Shown here: piece after piece, positions 27,491 to 37,113 of the stretch | Layout of the letters: the number at the start of each line of letters is the position of its first letter | Numbering within the stretch: position 1 is the stretch's first letter | Notes under the pieces: model-generated | The model's input: the letters and a program-made list of their open reading frames with translations, nothing else | Database searches by the model: none | Told to the model about the DNA's origin: nothing | From: an uncultured Sphingomonadaceae bacterium | Lineage (GTDB): Bacteria; Pseudomonadota; Alphaproteobacteria; Sphingomonadales; Sphingomonadaceae | Assembly: GCA_947497315.1 (NCBI GenBank) | Contig: CANMFX010000003.1 | Location: forward strand, 1 to 64,000 | Direction of reading: 5' to 3' | Length of the DNA stretch: 64,000 nucleotides | Made by a program: the position numbers and the translations under genes

Positions 27491-27573
27491 CTTGAGATAT
27501 CTCCGGAAATATCGCGGCCGCTTGAGGCATCTCTAAAGTGCCGCGCAGCTATTGATGATACCGCATTTTACAA

Positions 27574-27585
27574 TGAACATGTTCA
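27574..27585. promoter_or_regulatory. TGAAC-NN-GTTCA operator, site B
   Basis: Perfect palindrome TGAACATGTTCA in the 215-bp gap between the VOC lipoprotein gene (start 27490, minus) and the first TetR gene (start 27706, plus). It is 84 bp from the former and 121 bp from the latter, so the TetR could control both itself and the left operon. Confidence 0.72.
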
Positions 27586-27705
27586 AATTACGGAACTATG
27601 GCTATCAATGTCAACTCAAATTTGCCATCAGGCGGCTGCTCGCTAAGCTGCATGGCTTAACCGGACATATTCAGCTAATTACATTGGATACCTAGAGAGA
27701 ATTTG

Positions 27706-28314
27706 ATGCCAAGACCTGCCATTACCCCAAAAAAAAGGCTTGAAACACGTGAGCATATCCGTGCGGCGGCGGCCACCTTGGTCCGGCAGGGCAGTCCGGA
27801 AAAAATTACCATTCGGGCCGTTGCAAAACAGGCCGGCGTGTCGGTTGGAACGATCTACAAATATTTTGAGGATATTTCAGACCTTGGGCGTTCGCTCTGG
27901 CAGGAGCCGGTTGATGAACTGCGCCGGCAGATGTCTGACATTGCAAAAAACAATGACGATCCAGTCAATAGAATTCGGGCATTGTTACAGGCCTATGCAG
28001 ATTTTGCCCATAAGAACCACAGGGTCTTCCGGGGTGCCTTCCTGTATGTACGTCCGGATTCAAGGCAGTTACCGGATCAGGCCGCATTAAAGGATGAACC
28101 ATTTTTTAGATATCTGGAAACCGCAATTGCCGATGGCCAAGAGGCTGGTGTTTTTGTCGATGGTAGCAAAAAAATGCTGGCGCAGCTGCTATGGGCGGCT
28201 CTTCATGGCGCGCTGGCTTTACCCCACAATATTGAGCGTGTTGCCTTTGATCCATCCGAACAGATTGCCGCTGCAATGATCGATTCTATTATGGTGATGA
28301 TCCAAAAAAGCTAA
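27706..28314 (+). CDS. TetR-family regulator 1 of the accessory block
   Basis: 202 residues. The DNA-binding domain spans MPRPAITPKKRLETREHIRA to AGVSVGTIYKYFEDISDLG. The ligand domain contains RVFRGAFLYVRPDSRQLPDQ and AALHGALALPHNIERVAFDP. These stretches closely match TetR 2 at 33839-34519 (FKGAMLYVRPD, AIHGALALPINLERFSFD), so the two are recent paralogs with similar recognition helices. It is divergent from the VOC/hydrolase operon with the palindrome at 27574 between them. It is a good candidate to bind TGAAC-NN-GTTCA. The ATG at 27706 is used instead of the TTG one codon upstream. Confidence 0.92.
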   Translation: MPRPAITPKKRLETREHIRAAAATLVRQGSPEKITIRAVAKQAGVSVGTIYKYFEDISDLGRSLWQEPVDELRRQMSDIAKNNDDPVNRIRALLQAYADFAHKNHRVFRGAFLYVRPDSRQLPDQAALKDEPFFRYLETAIADGQEAGVFVDGSKKMLAQLLWAALHGALALPHNIERVAFDPSEQIAAAMIDSIMVMIQKS

Positions 28315-28502
28315 GAGGGCTGAAATTATGCCAGCGCGCCCGGCTGTTTCCCTAGCCGGCCGTTAACGTCGAACTCACGACTTAAAAATCTTCTGCAAGA
28401 ACAGTTCCAGATTTGCGCGCCCGGTTGGTTGAAAGTGAGTTCATTGACCTGGGAAGTCTCTGTGCCATCCGCCAACTTGACACGAAGCATCACTATTTAT
28501 AT

Positions 28503-28514
28503 TGAACATGTTCA
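28503..28514. promoter_or_regulatory. TGAAC-NN-GTTCA operator, site C
   Basis: Perfect palindrome TGAACATGTTCA, identical to site B, 45 bp before the start of the sterol-desaturase-type gene at 28559. Confidence 0.72.
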
Positions 28515-28558
28515 TTAAATAAATGATTCCGGTTAATCCGAACTTACGGGGGGACAGA

Positions 28559-29752
28559 ATGGCGGCCACGAAGTCTTTTTCTGCAGATCAGAACAATATA
28601 AGATTTGAGGGAGAAAAACCGTACAAGAATAAATCCCTGCCTACTCGTGCCCATTTGGCTCGGCATCTCGAGAAATGGTTGGGAATGCCGCTTAATATCC
28701 TGGAATCTGTCGGATCTTATGTAATCGTGCGACCCATGAACTGGACTTTTGGTCTTCTCGATGGGTTATCTTACAAACTGGAGGGCACCCACCTCAAGCG
28801 TGTGTTGCAGCATGTCATTTTCCCGATAACAATTGTTCTTTCAGTTATTTTTGGATTTGAGATTGCCAAAACCGGTATGACTTTACAGTCATTGGGATTG
28901 ATAGCGATTATATTCGGGATCAAGGGACTGGTATTCGGATCGCTTGAGCGACTGATGCCCTTCAGCCGGAACTGGCTGGAAGGCGGTAATGACACATCTG
29001 TGGATGTCATGATGCTCGCCTCTGGCGCATTCTGGAACGGCTTTTCAAAGTATCTGTTACAAGTGTTGTTCTTGACCAGTTTGGTAAGCTATTTAGAGCC
29101 ATATGGCCATTCTCTATGGCCTTCTGAACTACCTGGTGTTGTGCAGGTTTTCCTGTTTTTATTGATCAAGGATTTCTTCCGCTACTGGCTCCACCGTGCG
29201 ATGCATGAAATTCCATTTCTATGGCGCTTTCATGCTACACATCATTCAGTGAAACGCCTCTACTGGCTTAATGGGATTCGCAGCCATCCAATGGAAGTTG
29301 TTGGGCAAGCATTTTTCTATGTAATCCCCTTTGCGCTTTTACAGCCTTCTGCGGAAATTGTGTTGGTTGCGGTTTTGATGCAGTTCGCCATCGGCACTTT
29401 TCAGCACGCCAATATCGATCTCAAACTGGGCTTTTGGGAATATATATTCTCGATTGGCGACAATCATCGTTATCATCACTATCCCAACAAAGAAGTGGGC
29501 GATTCCAACTATGGTGGCGAATTTATCGTTTGGGACATTTTATTTGGTACCTTCCACAAAGTACCGGGCGAACGTCCACATGATAAGATAGGAATTGGAA
29601 CGGCCCCCAACTATCCAATGACGATGGCTGGATTGATGATCGCGCCCTTTTTGCCGAACCAGAAGGTCTTTGGGGATAACAACGATGAGATGCCCGAAGA
29701 TAAACTTGCAGCGAGCGAATCCGAAGCCGGTCCGACACTAAAGCCAAGTTGA
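28559..29752 (+). CDS. Fatty acid hydroxylase/sterol desaturase family membrane enzyme
   Basis: 397 residues. A di-iron integral membrane oxygenase: the histidine motifs are HRAMH (RYWLHRAMHEIPFLWRFHAT), HATHHS and DNHRYHHYPN, with several membrane helices before and between them. Members hydroxylate or desaturate sterols, fatty acids, carotenoids or alkyl ethers. The N-terminal 60 residues are hydrophilic and not recognised. The ATG at 28559 has GGGGGG close upstream and is preferred to 28523. The operator site C sits just before it, so it is probably induced with the other block genes. It is the only obvious oxygenase in the block. Confidence 0.9.
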   Translation: MAATKSFSADQNNIRFEGEKPYKNKSLPTRAHLARHLEKWLGMPLNILESVGSYVIVRPMNWTFGLLDGLSYKLEGTHLKRVLQHVIFPITIVLSVIFGFEIAKTGMTLQSLGLIAIIFGIKGLVFGSLERLMPFSRNWLEGGNDTSVDVMMLASGAFWNGFSKYLLQVLFLTSLVSYLEPYGHSLWPSELPGVVQVFLFLLIKDFFRYWLHRAMHEIPFLWRFHATHHSVKRLYWLNGIRSHPMEVVGQAFFYVIPFALLQPSAEIVLVAVLMQFAIGTFQHANIDLKLGFWEYIFSIGDNHRYHHYPNKEVGDSNYGGEFIVWDILFGTFHKVPGERPHDKIGIGTAPNYPMTMAGLMIAPFLPNQKVFGDNNDEMPEDKLAASESEAGPTLKPS

Positions 29753-29904
29753 TGCAGAATATATGATCATTGTAGATTTGTGGGTCGGCAGGCAGCGGTT
29801 GAGTCTGAGATAATCACAATGGGCTTAACTTCACTCAGCCCTCTATCTAATCGCAGCCTTTGTCGGTGTCGTGCGATTACAAGCCGTTGAATCCGTCAGA
29901 AAGC

Positions 29905-30843
29905 TTAGTAGCCTTGAGTCAGATCCATTCTCGGTTCTACAGGCTCGCTGGCCAGATATCTGTGGATGTTTTTGATAAACCGCTCGGTCGAACGTATCAG
30001 CATCTTGTCCTGCGCCTTGCCTGAGAGATGCATCGAGATATGGACATTTTCCAGCGACCATAGCGGATGTTCGGCCGGCAAGGGTTCGGGCGTTGTTACA
30101 TCCAGAAATGCGCCGCCGATCTGCTTGCTTGTAAGGGCTTCCAATAAAGCCGGCTGGTCGATCACTGTTCCCCGAGCAACGTTTACAATCACGCAATTGG
30201 ACTTCATCGAAGCCAGTTCAGCTTGTCCAATCATACCGTCGGTTTCAGGCGTTGCCGGAACGGCAATGATAACCCAATCAAAATCGGATAGCTTCGATCG
30301 CCACTGGTCAGGACTTAGTGTATCTTGTCCAGTGCTACGCCTGACGACTGTAACATCAACATCGAACGCCTCCAGCCGTGGCTTCACCAATTTTCCTATC
30401 GCTCCATATCCCAGAAGGAGTGCTTTGCTGCCCGCAAGTTCGCGTTTTCCTGGTGAATCCTGCAACCATTCGCGGCGCTCCTGCGCCCGCATGACATCCC
30501 GGTAACCCTTCGCAATGTTGAGCATGCCCATCACCACATATTCAGCGATAGTTATCGCATTTATGCCAGTTCCGTTGGTCACGGTGACATCGCGTTCCAA
30601 CAATACATCCAGCGGCAGAAAATCTAGACCGGCAAATATCGAGTTGAGCCATTTGAGGTTTTCCGCAGCCCGGATCGCTTCGATCATGGCTGCCTGATCA
30701 TGCATATCGAACCAGCCAATCTCTGCCTTCGGGGCAATCTTGATTGCCTCTTCCGGAGTCATGAACCAGCGCACATCAAGGGCATCGGGCAAATGCGGCT
30801 CCAGCAAAGGTCGAGCCAGAGCGGAAAGGGCAGCGATAGTCAT
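29905..30843 (-). CDS. D-2-hydroxyacid dehydrogenase, copy 2
   Basis: 312 residues. The nucleotide-binding motif is LLLGYGAIGKLVKPRLEAFD. Catalytic residues are Arg in VNVARGTVIDQPAL, Glu in TTPEPLPAEHPLW and His in ISMHLSGKAQD. It is only distantly related to copy 1 at 24266-25204 and the HLSG sequence near the His differs from the usual HxGG, so the substrates are likely different. It lies 109 bp downstream of the amidohydrolase gene in the same direction and is probably in one operon with it. Confidence 0.88.
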   Translation of the reverse strand: MTIAALSALARPLLEPHLPDALDVRWFMTPEEAIKIAPKAEIGWFDMHDQAAMIEAIRAAENLKWLNSIFAGLDFLPLDVLLERDVTVTNGTGINAITIAEYVVMGMLNIAKGYRDVMRAQERREWLQDSPGKRELAGSKALLLGYGAIGKLVKPRLEAFDVDVTVVRRSTGQDTLSPDQWRSKLSDFDWVIIAVPATPETDGMIGQAELASMKSNCVIVNVARGTVIDQPALLEALTSKQIGGAFLDVTTPEPLPAEHPLWSLENVHISMHLSGKAQDKMLIRSTERFIKNIHRYLASEPVEPRMDLTQGY

Positions 30844-30952
30844 AGAGCATCCTCAGGTTGGTCAAATGCTAAAATTGAGAAGGGAAGGCAAAATTTATCC
30901 CGGTCCGGAGCGTGGTTCCGAACCGGGATATAATGATCACGGTAATCGAGGA

Positions 30953-32119
30953 TCAGATGCCGTAAAGCTTCTTCACATTGTCATAGGTGATTTTCCTCCG
31001 AACTTCTTCGCCATGATCAGCAAACATTTCATCAAGAACGTCTGCAGAACACGGGAAAGTCGAGTCGGTATGCGGAAAGTCCGATCCCCACATAAGATTG
31101 TCTACGCCGATGATACCGCGGGTCAGTAGCGCTGGCTGATCATCCTCAATAGTGGCGTAGAATTGACGGTGCCATGTTTCAAATACGACGTCTTCGTATG
31201 GAATGTGATTTGGATCAGCGCCAGCATCGCGCTGCCATGCTTGATCAAGTCGGTCGAGGAAATGCGCAACCCAGCCGGCATTGAATTCCGCCAAGACGAA
31301 TTTGACGTTGGGAAAGCGCTTGCAGACGCCGCGCACTATCAGGTCCACCATGGTTTGGTGGATCAGCGACTGGCTGTTGCCATAGAGCGCCAGCTTGTCG
31401 CGTTTTACAGCTTCCATCACCCAAGGCGGAGCATATGAGAAGCAACCAACATGCATGGAAATCGGCGTACCGCTTTCCTCGGCCAACGCCCAAATCGGAT
31501 CATAAACTTCGTCAGCGTAACTGGTGCCTTCGGGCGCATTGGAGGGGATGATCACACCCTTATAGCCAAGTTTCAGTACACGTTTAAACTCTTCCACTGC
31601 GGTGATAGGGTCCTGAACCGGTAGGGCTGCGAGGCCGTAAAGACGCCCTTTGGACTGACTACATTCATCCATCAACCAGTCGTTATAATTCCGCTGTAGC
31701 TCGATCAGCAGATTGAGGTTGGGCGAACGGAACATCGGGAAATAGCCCGGGTAGAGAACTTCTGCCGAAACACCATCAGCATCCTGACATTCTCCCCGCC
31801 GCGAGCCTTCCTTGAGGCCTGGATGCAAGGCGCTATATCCGTTTTTGATATAGTTCTGAATCTCTGGATCGGTCACTTTGCCGGCCTTGGGTTTGTGCCC
31901 CGGCCGACGCTCCACTGGCTCATCCCGATCAACACGCGTGGCTGCGAGCGCCATATTGGCAACTGGAACACCGGCATCACCCTTGTTCGGTACAAAAATT
32001 ATGTCACCCGCCCCTTCTTTGGAAATAACACGCGGAGCGTCGTCACCATATTTTTCCTCCAGGCCTGCAAAGACATCTGGCATTTCAACAACATGCGAAT
32101 CGGCAGAAATTGCTTTCAT
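30953..32119 (-). CDS. Amidohydrolase family 2 (ACMSD-like) metal-dependent enzyme
   Basis: 388 residues. The TIM-barrel family includes decarboxylases and hydrolases that use one metal ion. Ligand motifs are ISADSHVVEMPD at the N-terminus (DxH in place of HxH), ISMHVGCF near residue 228, and GSDFPHTDSTFP near residue 350. VFFETWHRQFY-like spacing is also present. The sequence NKGDAGVPVANMALAATRVD and the length suit the group found in aromatic and terpenoid degradation clusters, but the reaction is not predictable. Its promoter carries operator site D 53 bp before the start. Confidence 0.85.
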   Translation of the reverse strand: MKAISADSHVVEMPDVFAGLEEKYGDDAPRVISKEGAGDIIFVPNKGDAGVPVANMALAATRVDRDEPVERRPGHKPKAGKVTDPEIQNYIKNGYSALHPGLKEGSRRGECQDADGVSAEVLYPGYFPMFRSPNLNLLIELQRNYNDWLMDECSQSKGRLYGLAALPVQDPITAVEEFKRVLKLGYKGVIIPSNAPEGTSYADEVYDPIWALAEESGTPISMHVGCFSYAPPWVMEAVKRDKLALYGNSQSLIHQTMVDLIVRGVCKRFPNVKFVLAEFNAGWVAHFLDRLDQAWQRDAGADPNHIPYEDVVFETWHRQFYATIEDDQPALLTRGIIGVDNLMWGSDFPHTDSTFPCSADVLDEMFADHGEEVRRKITYDNVKKLYGI

Positions 32120-32171
32120 CTTGGAATCCTCCTTTTTTGCCTTGCTTTTCCGGCAAGGATATATTTTAAAT

Positions 32172-32183
32172 TGAACTCGTTCA
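32172..32183. promoter_or_regulatory. TGAAC-NN-GTTCA operator, site D
   Basis: Perfect palindrome TGAACTCGTTCA, identical to site A, 53 bp before the amidohydrolase start at 32119. Sites A and D are thus at almost the same distance from their genes. Confidence 0.72.
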
Positions 32184-32380
32184 GTTTATTATTTGCTATT
32201 CCATAGAAAGTCAATAAGGTGTTTCGACAGGCTTGGAAGAACCGGGAATCAATCCGGCTCCGAGCAGCTTGCACGCACTATGCGTCGCGATTGGAGAGAG
32301 AAGACAATAGTGCCTGAAAGGGCGCTGGAGTCAGTCGAGCGGTGATCCAAGAACCGCCAGACTTGGGAGGATGAACGGAA

Positions 32381-33805
32381 ATGCAGGACCAGATCGATGG
32401 CAAGACCCGAATCACATATGGATTGGGGAATGCCTCGAGCGGGATAAAAGAAAGCGCGTTTAGTGTATTTCTCATTTTCTATTACACTCAGGTAGTTGGT
32501 ATATCAGCCTCATTGGCTGGCTTTGCAGTCTTTTGCTCACTGGTGGTGGACGCGATCAGCGACCCCTTAATTGGCCACTGGTCCGACAGACTGCGGTCAC
32601 GCTGGGGCCGCAGGCATCCGTTCATGTATGCCTCCATCGTGCCACTCGCCCTATCATTCTATTTCTTGTTCAACCCTCCAGAAGGCATTGATTCCCAATT
32701 CGGCTTCGCCTGGCTGCTGGTATTCGCGGTGTCTGTGAGGCTGTGGATTTCATTTTATTTAATTCCCTCAACCGCGATGATCGCCGAGATGACATCCAAC
32801 TATCACGAACGGACCAAGCTGGTCAGCCTGCGCGGTTTATTCGCCTGGGGTGGCGGCATCGGCATGTCATTCATGGCCTATAGTTTTCTATTCACTGCAA
32901 CAGATGCCTATCCAGACGGAAGACTTAATCCCACAGCCTATGAAACATATGGCTTCATAGGGGCGCTGGCCCTGGTCATCTCGATTACAATCAGCTCAAT
33001 CGGCACACATCATCTAATACCTTTTCTGGACAAGCGCATACCAAAAGATCAAAAGAGTCTGGGCTTCTTCACTGAATTCCACTCGATTTTCAAAACCAGC
33101 GCGTTTCGCATATTGTTTTTTGCGATGCTAATAGGATCTGTGACCAATGGTGTTCTGGATACACTGCGCCTGTTTATAAACACCTATTTTTGGGGCTTCA
33201 CAAGTAGCCAGCTTTCCATCTTGCTAATCGGTACAGTTGGGGGCGTAGTGGTAGCATTTGCCGGAATAAAATTCTTTAGCGCGAGGATTGAGAAAAAACC
33301 ATTGGCGATCATCTTCATGACAATTACCGTGATCTCATACACGTTGCCTATCCTATTGCGATTGATCGGCTGGATGCCGGAAAACGGTACCAACGCACTT
33401 TTGGTGCTTATCATCCTCGCGACAGCTGCCAGCGCGATCGGCGGGTTTGGCGCAGCCGCATTGGGCGCGTCTATGTTGGCTGATGTAGTCGACATCCACC
33501 ACTTGCATTCCGGTTCAAGGCTAGAGGGTATGCATTTCTCCTCCTTCACCTTTTCCGCCAAGGCGACTACCGGCATTGGCGGCTTTGTTGCGGGTATCGC
33601 GCTCGATGTGATCCAGTTTCCAACAAAAGCAGAGCCCGGGACGGTGTCCGAAGCTACAATTTTTGCCCTAGGTGGAATGAACGCGTTAATCATAGGTGTT
33701 ACGCTGGGCATATCGCTGTTGATTCTGTTCCGCTACCCGATTGACAAGAAGCAGCATTCGGACGTTGTCAACTTGCTAAATCTAAAAAAACAGCCCCCCC
33801 TATGA
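32381..33805 (+). CDS. MFS permease of the GPH (sugar:cation symporter) type
   Basis: 474 residues with 12 predicted membrane segments. The N-terminal part reads GKTRITYGLGNASSGIKESA; DPLIGHWSDRLRSRWGRRHP is the signature loop between helices 2 and 3 of the MFS_2/GPH group. Classic members import sugars or glucuronides with Na+ or H+; sphingomonad relatives are often found in catabolic clusters. Here it may import a polar product of the pathway. No TGAAC palindrome was found before it. The paralogous TetR 2 follows 33 bp downstream. Confidence 0.9.
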   Translation: MQDQIDGKTRITYGLGNASSGIKESAFSVFLIFYYTQVVGISASLAGFAVFCSLVVDAISDPLIGHWSDRLRSRWGRRHPFMYASIVPLALSFYFLFNPPEGIDSQFGFAWLLVFAVSVRLWISFYLIPSTAMIAEMTSNYHERTKLVSLRGLFAWGGGIGMSFMAYSFLFTATDAYPDGRLNPTAYETYGFIGALALVISITISSIGTHHLIPFLDKRIPKDQKSLGFFTEFHSIFKTSAFRILFFAMLIGSVTNGVLDTLRLFINTYFWGFTSSQLSILLIGTVGGVVVAFAGIKFFSARIEKKPLAIIFMTITVISYTLPILLRLIGWMPENGTNALLVLIILATAASAIGGFGAAALGASMLADVVDIHHLHSGSRLEGMHFSSFTFSAKATTGIGGFVAGIALDVIQFPTKAEPGTVSEATIFALGGMNALIIGVTLGISLLILFRYPIDKKQHSDVVNLLNLKKQPPL

Positions 33806-33838
33806 AAGTGCCAGCCTACCCGAACGTTGGAGAAAATC

Positions 33839-34519
33839 ATGCCTAGGCCGGCAATCACCGCAGAAAAGCGAGCCCAGGTCCGCCAACGCATTAGGGAGTG
33901 TGCGTCGCGGATTGCCAAGTCCAAGGCTGCCGGTGGTCAGACGACAGTGCACTGGTCAACGGCCATAACTGTCCGCGAAATTGCCGAAGAGGCCGGCATA
34001 TCTGTTGGGACATTTTACACCTATTTCGATAGTTTGGCTGCTCTGGTACAATCGACTTGGCGTGAACCTGTCGATCAACTCAAGAAGGATATTGAACGCG
34101 ACATCGCCAAGACCGATGATCCGCGCGAACAGGTGCGCATCTTGTTACAGCACTACGTCGATCTGGCTATGAATAACGAACGAATGTTTAAGGGCGCAAT
34201 GCTATATGTCCGTCCAGACCATGTGGAAAGGACCGAGCAGACACCGTTCGAAGAAGACGAATATTTCCAATATCTGCAGGCAGCACTTGTTAGGGGCCAG
34301 GAGATTGGTGCATTCCGCAACTTCGACTGCCGTGAAATGACACAGCTGCTGTTGGCAGCCATTCATGGCGCGTTGGCCCTGCCGATAAACTTGGAACGGT
34401 TCAGCTTTGATCGCTCGTCCGAACTCGCCGAAGCGATGATCGCTCAGCTTATGATACTGCTCTCTGACAATCACCAAGAGCAGAAAAGTCAGCTACCAGA
34501 AAGCACTAGTGACGAATAA
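33839..34519 (+). CDS. TetR-family regulator 2 of the accessory block
   Basis: 226 residues. Starts MPRPAITAEKRAQVRQRIRE like TetR 1 and shares its recognition helix (AGISVGTFYTYFDSL) and ligand-domain stretches (FKGAMLYVRPDHVERTEQTP; AAIHGALALPINLERFSFDR). An insertion of about eight residues (KAAGGQTTVHW) before the helix-turn-helix distinguishes it. GGAGA precedes the ATG at 33839. It is placed between the permease and the TonB receptor. It probably recognises a similar site to TetR 1; which of the two is the main regulator cannot be told. Confidence 0.9.
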   Translation: MPRPAITAEKRAQVRQRIRECASRIAKSKAAGGQTTVHWSTAITVREIAEEAGISVGTFYTYFDSLAALVQSTWREPVDQLKKDIERDIAKTDDPREQVRILLQHYVDLAMNNERMFKGAMLYVRPDHVERTEQTPFEEDEYFQYLQAALVRGQEIGAFRNFDCREMTQLLLAAIHGALALPINLERFSFDRSSELAEAMIAQLMILLSDNHQEQKSQLPESTSDE

Positions 34520-34594
34520 TGGAATAACTATTGACGATTTGTTCACCTAAGGTTAGCCTCTCGAGCACAAAATAAAAATATGGGAGGAAACTGA

Positions 34595-37090
34595 ATGTCG
34601 ATTAGGTCGATTAAGAGTACGCTATTGTTGGGCCTCAGCACGGCCGCATTAACGGTACCGACGGTAGCTTTGGCGCAAAATGATGCGAGTGACGAGCAGT
34701 CGTCAGATAAGTTAATCATCGTTACCGCATCCAAACGTGAAACGACTTTACAGGAAACACCTATTGCTGTTTCGGTAACGTCTGCGGAACAGATTGAACA
34801 ATCAGTAGTCCGAGATCTATTCGATATCCAAACCCTGGTGCCATCGTTGAGGGTTGGTCAAAGTCAGGATTCCGCCAGCACCAGCTTTTCAATTCGCGGC
34901 TTTGGCAATGGTGGAAATAATCTTGGTATCGAACCTTCTGTCGGCATCTTTATAGACGGCGTCTATCGCTCTCGCTCGGCAGCGGCGATTAGTGACCTGC
35001 CGAATGTCCAGCGTATTGAGGTGCTTCGAGGTCCTCAATCTACTCTCTTCGGCAAAAACGCCTCTTCAGGTATCATCAGCGTAGTCACTCAGGAGCCGCA
35101 GTTTGAATTTGGTGGGTCCGCAGAGATTTCTTATGGAAACTTCAACGCATTTATAGCTAAAGCTAACGTCACCGGACCATTGGGCGAGACAGTGGCGGCG
35201 AGCCTTTCAGGCAGTATCAACCGGCGCGATGGTTACGCCGAGGACGTCAATCTGGGCTTTGAGATCAATGAACGGGATCGTTGGGCAATCCGGGGCCAGC
35301 TGCTGTTCGAACCGACCGAAGATCTCAGCATCCGTTTGATCGCCGACTATGATCGAATAGATGAAGTATGCTGTTCTTCGGTGAATATTGTGGATGGCCC
35401 GACCGGCAATATAGTGCGTGCGCTAGGCGCTACAATCGTTTCAAATGACCGTTTTGGAACAACAAGCTCTTCCAACTTTGAGCCGGTAAACGAAATCGAT
35501 AATTTTGGTGTTTCGCTGCATGGTGACCTGGATCTTGGGGGCGTTACTCTATCTGCGATTGCGTCATATCGCGGCGTCAGATCCTTCAGCGACGGGGATT
35601 CTGACTACACCAATCTGGATTCAATCCGGACGAGCGCCAATCAGGATGACTTGGACACCTATACGGTTGAATTGCGAGCTGCGTCCGACTTCGATGGTCC
35701 TGTCAACTTCCTTGCTGGTGCTTTCCTGTTCAAGGAAGATATAGCCCTTACGGGAAATTTTGAATATGGCCCTGGCTTCGCACAATTCGCAAATGCCGTT
35801 TCGGGCGGACAATATAGCGCTCTGGAACCTACACTTCGCGCATTAATTCCATCAATTCCCGCCGGTGAATTTGGCGGCGTTGGCCAAGGGCGCGTGACCG
35901 ACTTTGACTACAACAACTCGGCCATTTCGATCTTCGGTCAAGTTGATTGGGAGATTGTCGAAGGCCTGACCTTTACTGTCGGCGGCAACTTCACTCATGA
36001 TGAGAAAGATGTTGTCCAGAACAACGTCAGCACCGATGTTTTCTCAGGCATCGACCTTGTGCAGGCGGGGGTCGCTGCGGGCGTTCCGGCAGCGCTGGCA
36101 ACTAACCCGACATTCAATCCGTTCCTTGGATTGCGAGCACTTCAGTTTACGCCGCCATTTCTTAATTTCCCCAACTCTGTTGAAGATGGCCAGACCGAAG
36201 ACAGTGATCTGTCCTATACTTTCCGGTTGGCATACGACGTGACTGACAATGTCAGTTCATACGTAACCTATGCAACGGGTTTCAAGGCATCCTCCTTCAA
36301 TCTTTCGGCGGATAGCCGTCCATTCGCAGCGGATTTTATCCCAGGTTCGGATTTTCAGGTCCCCGCACCAGCGCCATCACCAATCCGGGATGCGGGCCTC
36401 GCGGTAAATAACCTGACAACCGGCACCCGCTTTGCTGGTCCGGAAGAAGCTGTTCTTTATGAGATCGGCATCAAAGGCCAGTGGTCGAACGGTGCAATAA
36501 ACGTTGCATTGTTTGATCAAACCCTAAATGGCTTTCAGGACAACGTCTTTACCGGAACAGGTTTCGTGCTCGGGAACGCGGAGAAACAATCCGTACGAGG
36601 GTTTGAAGTCGATGGATCTTTCACACCGGTCGATGGGCTTACTTTTACCGCGGCTTTGACCTATCTGGACGCCGAATATGACAGCTTTACGGGTGGCTCA
36701 GCCTTTGACCCTGCAACATTGACCATCGTTCCTGCTGATCTTTCGGGTCAAAGACCAGCCGGCATTCCCGAGTGGAGCGGCTCCATTGGCGGGACATATT
36801 CGCATTCGTTTGACAGCGGAAACAAATTGACGCTCCATGTCGACTTCTTTTTCGAAAGCGAAACTCAGCTCGCCGAGGGGTTACCCCAGTTTACCCGCTC
36901 GGTGAATGAGCTGAATGCATCTGCCACTTTCGGATTATCCAACGGACTGGACTTCACGATCTGGGGCCGCAATTTGACGAAAGATATCTATAATACGGGA
37001 ATCTTTCCAACCACGGCGCAGGCCGGTTCACTATCGGGTTTCAGGAACTTCCCGCGTACTTACGGAGCATCCGTCAAATTCCGGTTCTGA
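34595..37090 (+). CDS. TonB-dependent outer membrane receptor
   Basis: 831 residues. The signal peptide ends at VPTVALAQND (about residue 28). The TonB box region is KLIIVTASKRETTLQETPI. The plug has SFSIRGFGNGGNNLGIEPSV and IEVLRGPQSTLFGKNASSGI, and the 22-strand barrel ends in GASVKFRF. Receptors of this kind bring hydrophobic or bulky substrates across the outer membrane. It sits with a permease and regulators, so it probably handles the block's substrate. Upstream only half of the operator motif is present (GTTCA at 34541), so its control may differ. Confidence 0.95.
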   Translation: MSIRSIKSTLLLGLSTAALTVPTVALAQNDASDEQSSDKLIIVTASKRETTLQETPIAVSVTSAEQIEQSVVRDLFDIQTLVPSLRVGQSQDSASTSFSIRGFGNGGNNLGIEPSVGIFIDGVYRSRSAAAISDLPNVQRIEVLRGPQSTLFGKNASSGIISVVTQEPQFEFGGSAEISYGNFNAFIAKANVTGPLGETVAASLSGSINRRDGYAEDVNLGFEINERDRWAIRGQLLFEPTEDLSIRLIADYDRIDEVCCSSVNIVDGPTGNIVRALGATIVSNDRFGTTSSSNFEPVNEIDNFGVSLHGDLDLGGVTLSAIASYRGVRSFSDGDSDYTNLDSIRTSANQDDLDTYTVELRAASDFDGPVNFLAGAFLFKEDIALTGNFEYGPGFAQFANAVSGGQYSALEPTLRALIPSIPAGEFGGVGQGRVTDFDYNNSAISIFGQVDWEIVEGLTFTVGGNFTHDEKDVVQNNVSTDVFSGIDLVQAGVAAGVPAALATNPTFNPFLGLRALQFTPPFLNFPNSVEDGQTEDSDLSYTFRLAYDVTDNVSSYVTYATGFKASSFNLSADSRPFAADFIPGSDFQVPAPAPSPIRDAGLAVNNLTTGTRFAGPEEAVLYEIGIKGQWSNGAINVALFDQTLNGFQDNVFTGTGFVLGNAEKQSVRGFEVDGSFTPVDGLTFTAALTYLDAEYDSFTGGSAFDPATLTIVPADLSGQRPAGIPEWSGSIGGTYSHSFDSGNKLTLHVDFFFESETQLAEGLPQFTRSVNELNASATFGLSNGLDFTIWGRNLTKDIYNTGIFPTTAQAGSLSGFRNFPRTYGASVKFRF

Positions 37091-37113
37091 TATCTCCCCG
37101 TAAGTAGTACTAA

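Noticed and set aside
34531-34545. A fifth TGAAC-NN-GTTCA operator before the TonB receptor gene
   Set aside because: Only the right half-site GTTCA is present; the left half reads TTGAC and the spacing is wrong.
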